NCBI GenBank assembly: GCA_033297205.1
Contig: MU859348.1
Location: 1-30,203, forward strand
Source of the DNA: Pseudoneurospora amorphoporcata
Lineage: Eukaryota > Ascomycota > Sordariomycetes > Sordariales > Sordariaceae
Length of the DNA stretch: 30,203 nucleotides
Reading direction: 5' to 3'
Shown: piece by piece, positions 27,446-30,203 of the stretch
Layout: each line of letters opens with the position of its first letter
Position numbering within the stretch: position 1 is the first letter of the stretch
The notes under the pieces: generated by a model
What the model was told of the DNA's origin: nothing
Database searches by the model: none
Seen by the model: only the letters and a program-made list of their open reading frames with translations
Program-made: the position numbers and the translations under genes

Positions 27446-28458
27446 ACGCTAAACCTAAACTGTCAATACATGCATGAATGATGATATCCCAGTGGCTTAT
27501 TTTTCCGTTCATAATGTGTCGGATATGTGTTGGCCCTATGCACCTGTAACCATACGTTCCCTGTCTCGCTATCGTAGTAGTCTACCAGCGTGTTGCCATG
27601 CAGTTAGTTGAAGCTATTCCCGTACCCTCATTACATTAGACTGACTGACAAGAGCACTTTTCGTTTGTTTGCCACTTTTGTCTTCGACCACGAATCCCTC
27701 TTCCACGCTTCTCCCTGATACCACTGCCGATTCATGAACAGGTCCTAGTCCAGTCGGACGCTATATGGTGTTCGTCGTTTTGCAATCCTCTTCGCCCCGT
27801 GCTCTCGCCTCCTAAGGGTTCTTTTCCGGGAAGAAAAGAACACCTCAAGTTATTCCAACCATTATCCAACACTAACTTCCCAGTATACCAGTGACCCAAA
27901 ACAACCAACATACCAACAGACACAAGGGTTATTGAAGACCATCTCGCCGCTTGACACATACCTACAAGGCGTCAGCAATTTGCTAACCAAACACCTTATA
28001 AGATAACAGTCTAAAAAGTAGCAAAAAAAATCGGAAGGGCCGGGAAAAGCAACTGGAAAGGAGTAGAAGAGCCTCTTCATACAACTGCAGGCAGCAGCCT
28101 CACCCCTGGTTACCAGACCTGTACAATCCCGCCGGAAGTACAGTGCGTACTTGCAACTACAGGCACCGAAAGTCCCTGTACTTATTGCAAGTCGTTGAAT
28201 TTGGTTAATTGCAGTGTACAAAGACCTTCTTTATTAACCACCCCGCCTCCTCACTCAGGTGAACCGGACATGAATGGGCTTGTACCTACCTCCACCCATT
28301 CATGGATGCCATTTAAGAAGAGTCAGTAACTTCAAGCATCGAGGTTGGCAAAAGCTAGATCATCACATAAAACGAGTGCCAGGCAGGCTCAAGAAATTCC
28401 GAGTCGGAGAGCAAGCAACAACGGATTGGGAATAGTGTAGCTCACGCAAGGTATACTC
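27446..28458. other. No gene seen; 3' flank of OLA1
   Basis: The first part is OLA1 3' UTR. The rest is ordinary mixed sequence with no supported frame and forms the boundary to the mobile-element block. Confidence 0.5.
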
Positions 28459-28508
28459 GTCAGGTCTTCAAAATCGACCGTCTGACTAGCGGCGAGGCCA
28501 CTAGTCAG
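28459..28508. repeat. Dispersed 31-bp repeat, copy 2, with an adjoining inverted repeat
   Basis: 28459-28489 matches 22985-23015 at 30 of 31 positions (A replaces T in the middle). Its last eight bases CTGACTAG (28482-28489) are an exact inverted repeat of CTAGTCAG (28501-28508). Just downstream AGCGACTCGTAC occurs twice (28513-28524 and 28531-28542). Confidence 0.7.
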
Positions 28509-28639
28509 CACCAGCGACTCGTACACGACTAGCGACTCGTACCGAGCGGGGTACATCCCCACCCGCCATTTCGCTAGCAAATGAAGGTCGCTCACCTAGA
28601 GCGAATAATTTTTTTTTAGTAATATATATATTTTTTCAA

Positions 28640-29079
28640 GGGAGACTCTACTCGCACGTTGATAAAACTCTATTCGCACGTTGAGAAAAAAAGTAACGTT
28701 TAATGTCTTTTTTAAGGTATTAAAAAAATTATATAAGGAGGTGAAAAGTATATAATATTTTTTCTTATTTTTTTCTCTATACAACACCGCCTATAAAAAC
28801 ACTATATATACTTAGTAGCCTATAGAAAGTGTAAGGAAGAAAAGCTTTTCTAACAAAAAATTAAGAAACTTAAATATCTAAAAGTCTAAGAAAGTAATAT
28901 TTAAGTAATGCTTAAGGTTATAGATTTAGTACATACCTCCAAAAATCCGTCAAAAATTGATAAGTAATTTGGTACTACTTTTGGTTTTATACACTAAGGT
29001 TTGACTAAGTTATAGTTAGAAAAGTAAAAGTGGATCCACGTGCGAATAGAGTTTCATCAACGTGCAAGTAGCGTCGCTC
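28640..29079. mobile_element. 440-bp miniature inverted-repeat element (MITE) with 8-bp target duplication
   Basis: The left end (from 28640, GGGAGACTCTACTCGCACGT, on to GATAAAACTCTATTCGCACG) aligns base for base with the reverse complement of the right end (GAGCGACGCTACTTGCACGT, on to GATGAAACTCTATTCGCACG). About 43 bp match with roughly six differences and no gaps, starting at the first base. TTTTTCAA directly flanks both ends (28632-28639 and 29080-29087), a perfect 8-bp target-site duplication of the length typical of hAT transposons. The interior is AT-rich with no open frame, so the element is non-autonomous. Several end differences are transitions, as RIP or CpG decay would give. Confidence 0.85.
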
Positions 29080-29197
29080 TTTTTCAAACGCATACAATAT
29101 TTGTTACGAACGTTAAGCGAAATAACACGGGCCAACCAAGCCACTGGGATACCACAGCCACGTAAAGGCTGGGCAATGTAACCATGACAAGGATGCG

Positions 29198-29273
29198 GGC
29201 TCATGGAGGCGAGCCAGGCTCATGGTGGTGAGCCAGGCTCATGGTGGTGAGCCAGGCTCATGGTGGTGAGCCA
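29198..29273 (+). repeat. 19-bp minisatellite of hairpin-forming units inside the LTR
   Basis: Four units of GGCTCATGGTGGTGAGCCA start at 29198, 29217, 29236 and 29255; the first differs slightly (GGAGGC). Each unit is an inverted repeat, GGCTCA and TGAGCC around TGGTGG, so every copy can form its own hairpin. Further palindromic pieces follow (GGCTCATGAGCC at 29279-29290, and ATGAGCCAG near 29304). It lies upstream of the TATA box, in the U3 part. Confidence 0.9.
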
Positions 29274-29338
29274 GCTTAGGGCTCATGAGCCAGTTCGTGG
29301 TCAATGAGCCAGACGCATGTAACTAGAAGGCACCAAGA

Positions 29339-29344
29339 TATAAA
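29339..29344 (+). promoter_or_regulatory. TATA box of the LTR
   Basis: TATAAA in the context GATATAAAGGGACG, about 60% into the LTR, as expected at the U3/R border. No other TATA-like site occurs within the 421 bp. Confidence 0.55.
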
Positions 29345-29527
29345 GGGACGACTGGAGAACTCAGATTGTCAGATAGTTCTGCAGTAGTCAACAGATCATT
29401 ATCATTGGAACCAGTATAACGCTGCTATACTTGTTGTGAACCTTTTGGCTTCACCGAACGTCTTCTGATAGTCTTCACCTTCAGCTATCCCATTTAGGCA
29501 GATCAGACTGCCGTTCGTCACAATATT

Positions 29528-30060
29528 ACTTCGACAGCCAATATATACACATAAATATAAAATATCATTATTTTATACTAGCAATTATACTAATACTTAT
29601 ACTAACATATACTACCTTACAACTTTAACCTCTTTTTAATTAGAATCCCTATATCCCTCCTCCTTATTATCATTATAATCCTCATACTCTTTATTTTCTT
29701 AACGGCCTATATACTATAGATCGTTGGGATGCTACTAATCTAAATTAGCTCGTATATTAATTAAATTATTATTAACAACCTCAACCTCTATTTACTCCTC
29801 CTTTACAATAATAATACCTTTACTAATCAACTATATAGTAATAGCCTCGTCTACAACCTTTTTTCGTACCTTATTAAATACCTATAGAGTATGTAGCTTA
29901 GGAGAATTACTAGAAAGTTATTAATATAAGGGGAGTATTATATTATTTATAATCCTTTTCTCTCCTAATTGTTTAACCTCCTTATCAATAGCCTTTTTAC
30001 ATTTAAACTAAAAATAATTCTAATAAATTACTCTCTCCTCACAATATTTACTAACTAACT
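29528..30060. other. AT-rich relic of a repeat, probably mutated by RIP
   Basis: Very AT-rich, TpA-rich sequence with no coding frame. On the plus strand G is scarce and C is still common (for example TATACTACCTTACAACTTTA and CTCCTCCTTATTATC), so changes fell mainly as G-to-A on this strand, that is C-to-T on the other. The original element cannot be identified. The solo LTR has inserted at its left edge. Confidence 0.6.
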
Positions 30061-30203
30061 GTTAATGTGTGGCTAGTACTGTGCCTTGTAACTGCCCTGT
30101 ACTACCCTGTAGTATAGTAGGCTGGTTACTGGGGAACTTAGTCTCCACAGAATGTGTTAGAATAACAGGGCTTGGCCATTGCGTTCTCAGCCTCGCCATC
30201 GTT
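30061..30203. other. Less mutated edge at the window end
   Basis: Base composition returns to normal from about 30061. The sequence contains short repeats of CCCTGTACTACCCTGTAGTA type (about 30094-30115). It may be the unmutated neighbour of the relic or an element end; the window stops too soon to tell. Confidence 0.3.

Larger units (their letters stand above)
29102..29522 (+). mobile_element. Solo LTR of a retrotransposon, 421 bp
   Basis: The block begins TGTTACGAACG and ends CGTTCGTCACA; the ends are inverted copies at 10 of 11 positions and have the TG...CA termini of LTRs. ATATT lies directly on both sides (29097-29101 and 29523-29527), a 5-bp target duplication. No primer-binding site, polypurine tract or coding region adjoins it, so it is a solo LTR left by recombination. 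TATAAA at 29339-29344 would be the LTR promoter. The DNA is not AT-rich and keeps its CpA sites, so this copy looks recent or escaped RIP. Orientation is given by the TATA box. Confidence 0.85.

Noticed and set aside
29198..29273. CRISPR-like array
   Set aside because: Units are 19 bp with no spacers, each self-complementary, in a eukaryotic LTR; it is a minisatellite.

Overview
The window looks like nuclear DNA of a filamentous ascomycete (Pezizomycotina), most likely a Sordariomycete with repeat-induced point mutation (RIP). Three things point there. The genes carry short GT-AG introns of 59-203 bp with CTAAC-like branch sites. The gene families are typical: HET and NACHT NLRs, FunK1, a fungal RBR ligase, a Cys-rich GPI protein and F-box proteins with no close relatives. 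The mobile DNA is AT-rich and full of CpA-to-TpA nonsense changes.

Region 1 (1-6050) is a graveyard of allorecognition-type genes and transposon pieces. On the minus strand there is a HET-NACHT gene cut by one TAA, with its NACHT reading frame continuing to the window edge. Next come a 3'-5' exonuclease fragment fused to an ankyrin fragment, a plus-strand retroelement zinc-knuckle piece, degenerate coding DNA with a FunK1-like N-terminus, and a NACHT N-terminal domain fused to an ankyrin repeat with several nonsense codons. Most of these breaks are Gln codons turned into stops.

Region 2 (7885-16727) is ordinary coding DNA, all on the minus strand: an acidic Pro-rich protein, an RBR (RING-IBR-RING) E3 ligase with ubiquitin-like N-terminal segments, an F-box protein whose tail is duplicated in frame beyond the stop, and a secreted Cys-rich GPI-anchored protein with four exons. 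About 3.5 kb without a convincing gene follows.

Region 3 (20273-27445) is conserved housekeeping DNA: a membrane-anchored 3-beta-hydroxysteroid dehydrogenase-type SDR (three exons), an intron-containing tRNA-Leu(CAA), a PPPDE/DeSI-type thiol peptidase, and the Obg-like ATPase OLA1 (four exons). The last two are divergent and share a 1.4 kb promoter region with a paired GATA palindrome.

Region 4 (28459-30203) is mobile DNA: a 440-bp miniature inverted-repeat element with a perfect 8-bp target duplication, 14 bp further on a 421-bp solo LTR with a 5-bp target duplication and an internal 19-bp hairpin-forming minisatellite, then an AT-rich RIP relic with strong strand asymmetry.

No operon-like or clearly new system is visible. 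The best leads are the two precisely bounded mobile elements, the NLR remnants, and the same-frame ORFs after the RBR and F-box stop codons. Family calls come from motif recognition by eye, not database searches.
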